Positions 17,590-25,679 of a stretch of 40,506 nt of DNA are shown piece by piece. A program made the position numbers and the translations under genes. Below the pieces are notes generated by a model. It worked only from the letters and a program-made list of their open reading frames with translations, was not told where the DNA came from and searched no databases. Within the stretch, counting starts at the first letter, position 1, and each line of letters begins with the position of its first letter. The stretch is from Candidatus Cloacimonadota bacterium. Lineage in GTDB: Bacteria; Cloacimonadota; Cloacimonadia; Cloacimonadales; Cloacimonadaceae. Where the stretch lies: the NCBI GenBank assembly GCA_028695495.1, contig JAQVIX010000013.1, positions 1 to 40,506 on the forward strand, read 5' to 3'.

Positions 17590-20274
17590 TTAAGCAGTTA
17601 TCTTGAGGGTTATTTCGGTGATGAGGTCATCCAGAAAGGAGCCAAAGACCTTTCTGGCTCTTGCCAGACCGCCGTGCATCTCCAATATTGGAATTAAGTT
17701 AAAGGCGTGCTTGTCCAAAGTAAGGTTTTGGATCAAGTGTTCTTTAATGAAAGCGAGCCACTGCAATTGTTCAGAATTGAAATCATGAGCTTGAATCATC
17801 TCTGTTATTACTCGTTCTACCCTTTCCTGGGCAGTGTAGAGCGGATAAATCTCATCTTCGGCATGATGTATCATGGAGATGATATCAGCCATTGCCTTGT
17901 GCCCGGATTTCTCATGGGCTTTCTGGACTTTCTCCTCGTCAAAGCTATTTCTTTTTAGTTCGTTGCGTAGCTCAGTAAGCGCCTCATAGTTCCATTTGTA
18001 AGGATTATTGAGCAAGATGGAAAGGGCTTCGATCTTGTCTTTGTTGAGCTTTACAAACTCGGCAAAAGCGTCCAGATAGTCTTCGGGTTTTAACTGATCA
18101 TCTCCCACCCTGAACACATATTCCGAGCTTACTGAATCTCTCTCAGCGTAATCGATGTAGAAAGGCTTACGTGCTCTGTCATAGTTGATCAGCAGGTCTT
18201 GAAACTTAGGATTTCTGAGGATAGCCATTGTGCCAGTGAAGTCATCTTTTAGCATTGTTTTCAGGTTATCGGCAAAGCCTTTAAGGTCCCCATCGGGAAT
18301 GAAAGCTTCAAAAGCTTCCCTGGCTTTGGCGCTCATGGTCTCGGCAATTCTACGCAAGCGCTTGATAAGGCGATTCTTGTTGTATTCGGACTCAATATTG
18401 TTCCAGATGTTTTCAATGATTTCCTTGATAGTAACGGCTTGCCCTTCTTCAGGAATCTCAATAATAAAATCGGTAGAATACGTAAAATACTGGATCAGAG
18501 TACCATCGAAGCAATCAAAGATAGTGAAACACTCTTTATTGATCTCGGTGCATTTACGGGTACCCCGTCCCAGCATCTGAGTCCAGAGGATACGGGATTT
18601 TACTGGTCTGAGGAAGACAATGTATTCTAATGCTGGGATATCTACTCCGGTGGATAGCATATCTACTGTAACAACTACTGAAGGCTCAGGACGGTTGCGA
18701 AAACGCCTGATTTTTTCCAGCGGCTTATCCACATTGGGGTTGCCGGTTATCTTTTGTACAAAATCATCCCCACGCATGAGAATCTCTCTTGCGATACGTA
18801 CGAGCTGATCAGAATGAGATTTGTGTTGGATATCATTTACAGCGAAGATCAGTGTTTTGGGGAATCTGCCGGTACGATCTTCATGCTCAAGGGCGTAGCT
18901 GAAAACCTCAGTGAGAATCTTTCGGTTGCTATCCAGAGAAGTGATGTTTTGCTCTATCTCACTGGCATCGAATTCTCTCACATCTTCAAGTGCATCGATC
19001 CTTTCCTGCCCGGTCTCGGTATCTTTCATGCCAATCTTTTCCCCTTCACTCAAGAAAATGCCATTGATCCGGACTTTGGAGCTTATCTTCACGGCCTCAT
19101 AATCAACCAGGAAACCGTCTAAAACGGCTTGTTCATAGGTATAGCGATAAACCGGCTGACCAAAGATGGCAGTGGTATGAGCGGCAGGAGTGGCAGTAAG
19201 TCCAACTTTGATGGCATCAAAGTGATTTATGGTGTTTCGCCAAATGCCCTCATCCCTGGGCGTGTAACCACGGTGGCATTCGTCTGCAATGATCACATCA
19301 AAGGCATTATTGGCAATATCCAGTCTTATAGCTTCATCGTCAATGTCTGGGTCATCACCTTGAAGAAAGCTATTCTCCCTGCCAAAGAGATTCATAGCCA
19401 TGCGCTGGATCGTGCAGATATAGACAAATGACTTGGCGGAATCGGGGCTTGTGAGATAGTTATTGGGTAGTATATTCACATCAAACTTTTCGTCTTCTTC
19501 AAAGTCATCAGCCTGAAAGCGTTGGCTGTAAACCTCATATTCTTGATTAAACTTATTACGAGACGGGGTTTCAAAAGAATGAAAAGCCACTGCTGCCTGG
19601 GCTGCCAAAGCCCTACGATCAACCAGAAAGAGAACTCGCTTGGCAAGACCGGACTTAAGTAAACGATAAATCATAGCCACAGCAGTATAGGTCTTTCCTG
19701 TGCCCGTAGCCATCGCCAGCATCATCACACGTTTGCCGCTTTCTATCGTTCTTTCAATAGATTGGATGGCTTCGATTTGGTAATACCGGATTTTATCAAG
19801 ATCAATAGGATTAAGTTGGAGCCATTCGTAAGCGTTGCCAACAGATTGATTGAACATATCCAGCATTGCCTGACTGCTGTGAAAGCCACTCAGATCGCGG
19901 GCATAGTATGTAGAACTTCTTAGATCTGCAAACGATATGCGGGTTCCATTGCTGGAATAGATAAAAGGTACTCGGAAGGCGTTCCATTCACCTATTGTGT
20001 AGGGACATCCAAGAGAATAGCGTTTAGCTTGTTCCAGGGCATTTTGAGCGTCTATAGAGACTTTCTTTGCTTCAATAATCCCAAGCAGCTTTCCTTGAAC
20101 AAACAGGGCATAATCTGCAAATCCGTTTTGGGTGGGGTATTCTTCTACTGCATGATGTGTAAGAGCGGATGTATCCTTTACTTGATTGTAGTGGATTATC
20201 TTCCAGGATGGATTCAATGCCCTAAGCTGGTAATCAATACGCCGTTTTCTTGTTAACCATTCAGATTCGTACAC
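17590..20274 (-). CDS. hsdR: Type I restriction endonuclease subunit (motor and nuclease)
   Basis: ATP-driven DNA translocase and nuclease. The 894-residue protein has an N-terminal PD-(D/E)xK nuclease (GFADYALF with D54, then IIEAKK with E68 and K70), a helicase core with ATGTGKT (189-195) and DECH (331-334), the later motif DMLSTGVDIPALEYIVFLRPV, and a C-terminal helical region of EcoEI/EcoR124 type. The start is GTG at 20274, giving MYESEWLTRKRRID, with only a weak ribosome site. The gene is unbroken. First of three tightly linked hsd genes; a small unknown gene lies 22 nt upstream. Confidence 0.94.
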   Translation of the reverse strand: MYESEWLTRKRRIDYQLRALNPSWKIIHYNQVKDTSALTHHAVEEYPTQNGFADYALFVQGKLLGIIEAKKVSIDAQNALEQAKRYSLGCPYTIGEWNAFRVPFIYSSNGTRISFADLRSSTYYARDLSGFHSSQAMLDMFNQSVGNAYEWLQLNPIDLDKIRYYQIEAIQSIERTIESGKRVMMLAMATGTGKTYTAVAMIYRLLKSGLAKRVLFLVDRRALAAQAAVAFHSFETPSRNKFNQEYEVYSQRFQADDFEEDEKFDVNILPNNYLTSPDSAKSFVYICTIQRMAMNLFGRENSFLQGDDPDIDDEAIRLDIANNAFDVIIADECHRGYTPRDEGIWRNTINHFDAIKVGLTATPAAHTTAIFGQPVYRYTYEQAVLDGFLVDYEAVKISSKVRINGIFLSEGEKIGMKDTETGQERIDALEDVREFDASEIEQNITSLDSNRKILTEVFSYALEHEDRTGRFPKTLIFAVNDIQHKSHSDQLVRIAREILMRGDDFVQKITGNPNVDKPLEKIRRFRNRPEPSVVVTVDMLSTGVDIPALEYIVFLRPVKSRILWTQMLGRGTRKCTEINKECFTIFDCFDGTLIQYFTYSTDFIIEIPEEGQAVTIKEIIENIWNNIESEYNKNRLIKRLRRIAETMSAKAREAFEAFIPDGDLKGFADNLKTMLKDDFTGTMAILRNPKFQDLLINYDRARKPFYIDYAERDSVSSEYVFRVGDDQLKPEDYLDAFAEFVKLNKDKIEALSILLNNPYKWNYEALTELRNELKRNSFDEEKVQKAHEKSGHKAMADIISMIHHAEDEIYPLYTAQERVERVITEMIQAHDFNSEQLQWLAFIKEHLIQNLTLDKHAFNLIPILEMHGGLARARKVFGSFLDDLITEITLKITA

Positions 20275-20296
20275 GCTTAACCTACTTTTCTTACCA

Positions 20297-20593
20297 TCAC
20301 TTCGTTGTTTTTCTATTATGGTATCCAGAAGCTATTACACCTCTGGACGATATTAAGGTTTCAACGGATTCACCTGGAGGGGGAGATGTCGGAGCTGTAA
20401 GATCAGGAAAGGATATATCCCACAGATTTTGGACTTTCTCAATTTTGTATTCGGCAAAAGATTCATCAGGCTTCCAGATATTCCACTCTATTTTTTGGTA
20501 TATTCGCCCTACTAGCGAAAAACTAACATGTTGCTCATCGGAGAACACGCCATCTTTAAGCAGCTTCCTGAAGATTTCAATTACTCCTTTCAT
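20297..20593 (-). CDS. Hypothetical protein upstream of hsdR
   Basis: A 98-residue protein I do not recognise. It has an amphipathic N-terminus (MKGVIEIFRKLLKDGVFSDEQ), a tryptophan-rich middle (WNIWKPDE, NLWDISFPDL) and a Pro/Gly-rich stretch near 70-75. There is no signal peptide or membrane segment. A GAGGG-like ribosome site lies just before the ATG and hsdR starts 22 nt after its stop, so it probably leads the hsd transcript. Possible roles include an antirestriction-type regulator or a control peptide, but nothing in the sequence shows this. Confidence 0.5.
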   Translation of the reverse strand: MKGVIEIFRKLLKDGVFSDEQHVSFSLVGRIYQKIEWNIWKPDESFAEYKIEKVQNLWDISFPDLTAPTSPPPGESVETLISSRGVIASGYHNRKTTK

Positions 20594-20646
20594 TCGTCCC
20601 TCTTACCTTTCTTTTTACTTATTTGCAACTAATATAACATTGATGT

Positions 20647-20662
20647 ATCTGTCAATCAAAAT
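20647..20662 (+). repeat. 16-bp direct repeat, left copy
   Basis: ATCTGTCAATCAAAAT occurs exactly here and again at 25980-25995, in the same orientation, on either side of the methylase / GHKL / receiver genes. It could mark the edges of an inserted segment, or be two copies of a promoter element (its complement contains TTGACA). Confidence 0.5.
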
Positions 20663-20720
20663 TTCTGCCACATCCTGCCGCATTAAAAAACAACGCAAAA
20701 AGACTTAGCTTCTACAATCC

Positions 20721-20837
20721 CGAAATGCCAAAACATGCACTCCAAAAGGAACTCCGTTAGGAGTGGCATTTCAGATAGCCCAGGGTCTTCGCCGCCCAAA
20801 AACGAGCTTGCTTGTCTTGGGTAAGATAAACCCTGGG
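20721..20837. repeat. Nested REP-like hairpins
   Basis: GAAATGC (20722-20728) pairs with GCATTTC (20766-20772) enclosing CACTCC (20738-20743) with GGAGTG (20760-20765). Next to it CCCAGGGT (20779-20786) pairs with ACCCTGGG (20830-20837) enclosing CCCAA with TTGGG. The first 13 bases (CGAAATGCCAAAA) also match the left end of MITE copy C. Confidence 0.6.
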
Positions 20838-21075
20838 TAATGGTTGCGTTTTGATGAATATCTTTTGTCCCCCCGCCCCATGCCCATCTTGAATATGATG
20901 CTGTTTTTTGGCTTGATTATTCCTGTTTTGATCCATTATATTTTCTTAGCCACCATAATTGAGCTTGAACCAATAATAATCCTGCACTTTTGGATAAACC
21001 AAACACGAATAATGCGCGAGAGTAGGCTGTGTTGGATACTAAGGGTTTCGGATAAGCACTCAGCATAATTGGTTA

Positions 21076-22296
21076 TTATTTGATTATACTGTTGCCGACT
21101 CTATTCAGATAGCAAGAAGTTTTTGCTTGGATCTCGTTTGAAAGAGCTCTTCGGATACGGAATTCAGGGACTTCCAGATCGCTTTCTGATGCAAGCATAG
21201 TAGTTCCTAAATGAAGGCAAATCTGCGCTATCTTATTATCATATAGAAAAGGTCCGAAACATTCTATTGCTTGAGTTTTTTTAATTTTTGTGTCATTTGC
21301 AAGAATCAAGCCCTTCAACACGCGATGTATAGTTTCATTGTCTTTTGTTTTTAGAGTCTTTTTTTGTGCAATATCACATTCAGATGTAATTACAACATCT
21401 ATGTGGCAAAGCACCCCATCAGCCTGCTGTACATTGAAGTATTTTTTTACCGATTTTACGCAATCATCTTCAGTCTTACATTTCATGACATCGCCTGTTC
21501 TAATCGATTCATGGGTGTTGCTGTCTATAAATAACCAGTTATTTATCTTGGCTTTTATCTCCTCTTCCAGCTTCCTGTATTGTAGTTCAAAACCATCCGG
21601 ACAGCTCAAATCATTGTTGGTGAGTTTATGTAAAATATCATCAAAACTCTGATTCAGCAATCTTAACGCTGCTTTGAAATTAGTATCATTATCATTTGTA
21701 TTCTGACCTAAATCAGCTTGTGCCATTCCGTATAATATTCCTGATATTTTAGATGACCATTCCTCGTCTACTTGAACCAAAGATGAAAAATCGTGAACAA
21801 AATCTGAACAAGACTTGTGAACGAGATTTTCCCATTGTACCAAAGATAATAAGGCACCGTTTTCTTTAAGCTTATCGTTAATGAAGATAGGAAGATCATG
21901 ATAACTGTTTGCCGCGCACGTCGTTTTTTCAAGGTCTACGTAATGTATGGGAGGGATTTCTGCCTTTTTACAATAATTGATTACGTTCTCAATAATCTCT
22001 TGATGCTTAGTCCAAAATATAACTGTAAATGGTCCGTTTTCCTTGGAAATGATTTTGCTTAGTTTACTGACAAGTGATGATGCCATACTTTTTTCGTCTC
22101 TCCCGCCAAATCCATCAAGCTCAATATCTAAGAAAACAAATCTAATCCCATTCATGGGAGCTTTTGGCAAATCGTCTTCTTCTCCTGAAAAGTAATAGTA
22201 AGGCGCACCCATCTTTGATAATGACACCATCAGAGGGAGAACTTCATTAAGTTTGTCATCGATGATTACTATACGACCGCTGTTTGTTAAATACAT
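21076..22296 (-). CDS. Receiver-domain protein with unassigned C-terminal domain
   Basis: A 406-residue protein. Residues 1-130 look like a response-regulator receiver: RIVIIDDK with acidic D13/D14, the predicted phospho-acceptor D57 in FVFLDIELDGFGG, T96 in VIFWTKH and a K124 at the place of the conserved lysine. Residues 130-406 match no output domain I know; they contain a helical segment (about 145-255) and a conserved-looking VVITSECDIAQKK stretch at 301-313. There is no obvious DNA-binding helix-turn-helix. It starts 2 nt after the GHKL gene, so the two are almost certainly co-translated, suggesting the GHKL protein is its partner kinase. Base composition is more A+T-rich than in the flanking core genes. 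Confidence 0.75.
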   Translation of the reverse strand: MYLTNSGRIVIIDDKLNEVLPLMVSLSKMGAPYYYFSGEEDDLPKAPMNGIRFVFLDIELDGFGGRDEKSMASSLVSKLSKIISKENGPFTVIFWTKHQEIIENVINYCKKAEIPPIHYVDLEKTTCAANSYHDLPIFINDKLKENGALLSLVQWENLVHKSCSDFVHDFSSLVQVDEEWSSKISGILYGMAQADLGQNTNDNDTNFKAALRLLNQSFDDILHKLTNNDLSCPDGFELQYRKLEEEIKAKINNWLFIDSNTHESIRTGDVMKCKTEDDCVKSVKKYFNVQQADGVLCHIDVVITSECDIAQKKTLKTKDNETIHRVLKGLILANDTKIKKTQAIECFGPFLYDNKIAQICLHLGTTMLASESDLEVPEFRIRRALSNEIQAKTSCYLNRVGNSIIK

Positions 22297-22298
22297 CT

Positions 22299-24401
22299 TT
22301 ATTCCTTTTTAAAAGCCAACTGAATAATCGCACCCTTTGAGAATTCTTGCGGAATCTCAAAATCCTCGAAGTCAGGGAAAAGCAGCATACCTTCCTGAAA
22401 CTTCATTAACATCTCAGTAAGATGAAGTCCAATACCGGTGCCATCAGGCTTCTCTGTCACAAAAGCTTGTATCATCATATGTGGTGATAGTGTAAAGCCA
22501 CAACCATTATCTGCAATGATTATGCTTGTGTGTCCAGCAGGAGCATCTACAATGTTAACGAATATCTTCTTTATCTTCTGTCTTGAATAATCAAGCCACC
22601 ATAGTGAATTGTCAATTACACTAATCATGGAATTCATAACATGATTTTCCGAACAAATGGCATAACTAATAGGTAAATTAGTTTTTACCATATTGACAAC
22701 CTCTACTTCATGCTGTCTTATTCGGAATATCATACTGTCAAGACACCGATTGACAATTTTGTTAATATTTTGTTTCTTGACATCAGTTTTCCTTACAATG
22801 ACGCTATACCCCTCAACTAATCTTGATAACAACTTCAGGCTATCCTCAATCTTTTCATGGGAAACCTCATTTTGATTCATTAGAATTAGTTCTTTTATCA
22901 TTTTCTCCACTTGATGAAGCACAGTAAACATTGCTAACCCTGCTCCAGCACTTTTTATTAGAACATCGATAACATGCTGATACTCAACCCGGATTCTATC
23001 CAAATACTTATAAATTTGTTTTTTAACGATGGGTTCAGCGACCCTCTTTTCAACAAATTCTTCCAATTCTCTGATAGATTTATTTACAGGTTCAGTTTTA
23101 GACTTAGTGTTATATGCAATTCTGATTCTGTCCTTATCAATTTGTCGCTGCGATTCAACTCTGTTAAGTGCATAAAGCACTGCATTCCTAAGTGTAATGA
23201 AGGCATTGTTTTCAATGAAACCTTCTCGGTTTGACTTCTCAACAAGATCCATACTACTTTCCGCACTAATGTAAACTGCGCCAATAATTAGGTTATTGCT
23301 TACTCTTTTTGTTGGAAGATTTATTCGTCTTACACCAAGCCCGAGCCAGTCTGTGTTGGGTTCACCATAATCTAAAACCCGCATTGAATCCCTATATACC
23401 CTTATGCCACCATTGTTATCTAAGTACTTCTTAACTGATGTTTTTTCAATATTCATTAAGCTAAGAATCTGTGCGTCAAGATCAAATATAACGCCCCTAA
23501 ATCTTACTTTTCCTATTCTGTAGATATCTAAATCGACGGTTTTTATTTCCTTATTATCATCTTTAACAATCATCCGACAGGTTTTTTTTATGTTCTCGTT
23601 AGACATGTCAATATGGCGATTACTGATCTTATCCATTGTACCCCATGGGGAAAATCGATAGTCAAAATCCACAATAGAATCGCCTTTCATTGTCACGTCA
23701 AATGAAAATAAACTATTTGATAGTATATCATCAACTGCAGGAAGCCCTGACAACCAGTCACTGCCTATTATATTAAACTCAGTTCTAAATTTACTCTCAT
23801 CTTCAAAAGGAGAGTTTAGAGACGTAATAATCCTTGCACTTTCTCTTGCGGTTTGTTTCGTCCATGCGTTTCTCAGCTTTGATATTTCAATTACAGTACC
23901 TGTCGAGTTTATAAAGTGCTTTGGATCTCTTTGAATGATCAATACCGGAAGTGATTCAATATAATCTGTTTGGGAAACTTGATCCCATTTGATTGTTACA
24001 ACAAATTCTTTTTCATCCCTTCTCGTTATTATTGTTATTATTCTACCTAATTTATGGACACCAAATCGTCCAATTCCTTTTTCTCCCAGTCTTTTACGGT
24101 GATATTTTTTTGTTAGCATAGACAATTTGTTCTTTTCTATATCAGATTTATAATCTGTTCCTATCTCCAGCCAAGCCTTCTTGATAATATGCTCATTCAT
24201 ACCCTCGCCATCGTCTTCGATAATAATCTTACCTAATTCAACATCCCAAGGTTCTCTCATCGTAACCTTACAATATGATGCATCAGCGTCATATGAGTTC
24301 TTAATTAACTCTAATAGTGCTACTGATTCGTTTCTAATGAGTTGCTCGCCGAGTTGTTCAAGTAATCTGGCTCTGGTTTTAAACTGAGCTTCAATCTTCA
24401 T
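22299..24401 (-). CDS. Protein with two GHKL ATPase modules (MutL/MORC-like plus histidine-kinase-like)
   Basis: A 700-residue protein when started at ATG 24401, which has AAAGG 9 nt upstream; the upstream ATG at 24410 abuts that site. N-terminal GHKL ATPase: ELIKNSYDADA (31-41), DDGEGM (63-68), GEKGIGRFG (106-114), followed by a transducer-type domain containing GGIRVYRDSMRVLDYG. A helical linker follows with a possible phospho-acceptor H496 in FTVLHQVEKMIKEL. A second, histidine-kinase-type ATPase ends the protein: N-box VIDNS with N598, G1 DNGCGF at 631-636, and DGTGIGL at 653-659. No membrane segment, so it is cytoplasmic. It overlaps the methyltransferase gene by 11 nt and is followed by the receiver gene. 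GHKL ATPases of the MORC/MutL type are known near restriction-modification genes; the exact role here is inference. Confidence 0.85.
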   Translation of the reverse strand: MKIEAQFKTRARLLEQLGEQLIRNESVALLELIKNSYDADASYCKVTMREPWDVELGKIIIEDDGEGMNEHIIKKAWLEIGTDYKSDIEKNKLSMLTKKYHRKRLGEKGIGRFGVHKLGRIITIITRRDEKEFVVTIKWDQVSQTDYIESLPVLIIQRDPKHFINSTGTVIEISKLRNAWTKQTARESARIITSLNSPFEDESKFRTEFNIIGSDWLSGLPAVDDILSNSLFSFDVTMKGDSIVDFDYRFSPWGTMDKISNRHIDMSNENIKKTCRMIVKDDNKEIKTVDLDIYRIGKVRFRGVIFDLDAQILSLMNIEKTSVKKYLDNNGGIRVYRDSMRVLDYGEPNTDWLGLGVRRINLPTKRVSNNLIIGAVYISAESSMDLVEKSNREGFIENNAFITLRNAVLYALNRVESQRQIDKDRIRIAYNTKSKTEPVNKSIRELEEFVEKRVAEPIVKKQIYKYLDRIRVEYQHVIDVLIKSAGAGLAMFTVLHQVEKMIKELILMNQNEVSHEKIEDSLKLLSRLVEGYSVIVRKTDVKKQNINKIVNRCLDSMIFRIRQHEVEVVNMVKTNLPISYAICSENHVMNSMISVIDNSLWWLDYSRQKIKKIFVNIVDAPAGHTSIIIADNGCGFTLSPHMMIQAFVTEKPDGTGIGLHLTEMLMKFQEGMLLFPDFEDFEIPQEFSKGAIIQLAFKKE

Positions 24402-25608
24402 GCATATCATCCTTTATAGCAGAAGCAATAGCCTCTGAAAGTTTCACTGGAACAGCATTGCCTATTTGTCTGAATGCTGCTGAAAAGGAAGGATTGATTC
24501 CTTTTGATTCAAAAAAGAAATCATCTGGAAATGTTTGTAATCGTGCAGCTTCGCGTGGAGTTAATGAGCGGTTCTGATTAATATCAGGGTGTATATAGTA
24601 ATGTCCATCTTTACTGAGGTGTGCTACAATAGTATGCGAAAATTTATTGTTTCCTGCAACTACCTTAAATCGATCTTTGAATACCATTCGATTCCTGTGA
24701 GTTTTTAAATGTTCTGGAAGATCATCATAATTAACTCTTTCATTATTTTTGTCCCATTTTAAGACAACATACCTGTAAATTTCGAGATCTCTTTCAGAGT
24801 TTCTGCGAGAAATATGCTGTGTCAGTGGTGGTGTTTTGCCAATGTCTTTCCATTTACCCTTTCCTGCATTAATTTTGGGTAAGTCACCTAAGACATCCCA
24901 TACTGTTCCGTCCCATTGATTCTTAGGAATTTCGGGAAAAAACCCGTCAGGTGAACAACGTTTGCCAATAAGTATTACTCTTTTACGCAGTTGCGGAACA
25001 TTATAATCGTTAGCAGAAAGGACTCTATGTTCTGTAGTATAACCATAAGTAAAAAAAACTTCTTTCATGGTATCAATATGTTTTTTTCCATTTACATCCT
25101 TTGCAGATAAAAGACCCGTAACGTTTTCAAAAATGAAATATTTTGGCTGGAAGCGCTTAAGAAATTGAGCGTAAAAACGATATAGATAGTTTCTGCTATC
25201 GGTCAACATTCTATTCTTATCCCGAGAACGACCTACAAGAGAGTAAGCTTGGCAAGGTGGTCCTCCGATAATTAGGTCAAGTTGATTACCGTCAAGTCTT
25301 TTCTCAACACTAAGGAATAAATCATGTACTGTGTTTTCTGAAATCTCGGAATTGATAACAGCATCTATAATATTCGGTGGTGCCAATCCATACAATTCGT
25401 CTCGGGTTATTTCGTTCTTCAAATACTTGTAATACAATTCGATAGAATTATTCTCCCGCAACCAATGATAAACTTGTCTTGTTTTTAAAGTGTTGCATGC
25501 TGCAGCGTCAATTTCAATATGCGCAACAGGTCGAAACCCCTGTCTGACGAACCCCTCAGACAGGCCACCGCAACCTGCGAATAAGTCTAAGAAACTGATT
25601 AATTTCAT
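24391..25608 (-). CDS. DNA cytosine-5 methyltransferase
   Basis: A 405-residue C5-MTase with all main motifs: I FAGCGGLSEGF (10-20), IV GGPPCQ (115-120) with catalytic C119, VI ENV (161-163), VIII QLRKR (206-210), target-recognition region about 240-345, IX SLTPREAARLQTFPDDF and X QIGNAVP (381-387). There is an insertion of about 60 residues between motifs II and IV. No restriction endonuclease of the matching type is present; the next genes encode a double-GHKL ATPase and a receiver protein instead. It leads that three-gene unit, and its 3' end overlaps the GHKL start. It is A+T-richer than the core genes, in keeping with transfer. Confidence 0.95.
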   Translation of the reverse strand: MKLISFLDLFAGCGGLSEGFVRQGFRPVAHIEIDAAACNTLKTRQVYHWLRENNSIELYYKYLKNEITRDELYGLAPPNIIDAVINSEISENTVHDLFLSVEKRLDGNQLDLIIGGPPCQAYSLVGRSRDKNRMLTDSRNYLYRFYAQFLKRFQPKYFIFENVTGLLSAKDVNGKKHIDTMKEVFFTYGYTTEHRVLSANDYNVPQLRKRVILIGKRCSPDGFFPEIPKNQWDGTVWDVLGDLPKINAGKGKWKDIGKTPPLTQHISRRNSERDLEIYRYVVLKWDKNNERVNYDDLPEHLKTHRNRMVFKDRFKVVAGNNKFSHTIVAHLSKDGHYYIHPDINQNRSLTPREAARLQTFPDDFFFESKGINPSFSAAFRQIGNAVPVKLSEAIASAIKDDMHED

Positions 25609-25640
25609 ATTTATATTACCTAGGAGAATGAGTTAAATCT

Positions 25641-25679
25641 CACATAATTCCCTCATAATTATTGTGGTTTTTTTGTCAA
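25641..25679 (-). promoter_or_regulatory. Candidate promoter and operator of the methylase operon
   Basis: On the minus strand TTGACA (25679-25674) is followed after 16 nt by TATGAG (25657-25652), 43 nt before the ATG. An imperfect inverted repeat, CACATAATT (25641-25649) with AATTATTGTG (25657-25666), overlaps the -10. Such a site could bind a repressor; C5-methylases sometimes repress themselves, but no binding evidence exists here. Confidence 0.45.

Larger units (their letters stand above)
20594..21075. other. 480-bp gap between the receiver gene and the hsd genes
   Basis: No convincing gene on either strand. On the minus strand a TTGACA at about 20649-20654 could be the -35 of an hsd promoter, though the -10 is poor. 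A nested hairpin cluster occupies 20721-20837. The remainder to 21075 is A+T-rich and shows nothing I can name. The gap suggests the methylase trio and the hsd genes are separate transcription units. Confidence 0.5.

Noticed and set aside
20844-21068. 74-codon plus-strand frame in the island gap
   Set aside because: Hydrophobic but without a ribosome site, against the direction of all island genes, and with no recognisable motif.
24391-25608. Methylase as the modification half of a classical type II system
   Set aside because: Neither neighbouring gene has an endonuclease motif; the partners are GHKL and receiver proteins. An endonuclease hidden in the receiver protein's C-terminal domain remains a remote possibility.
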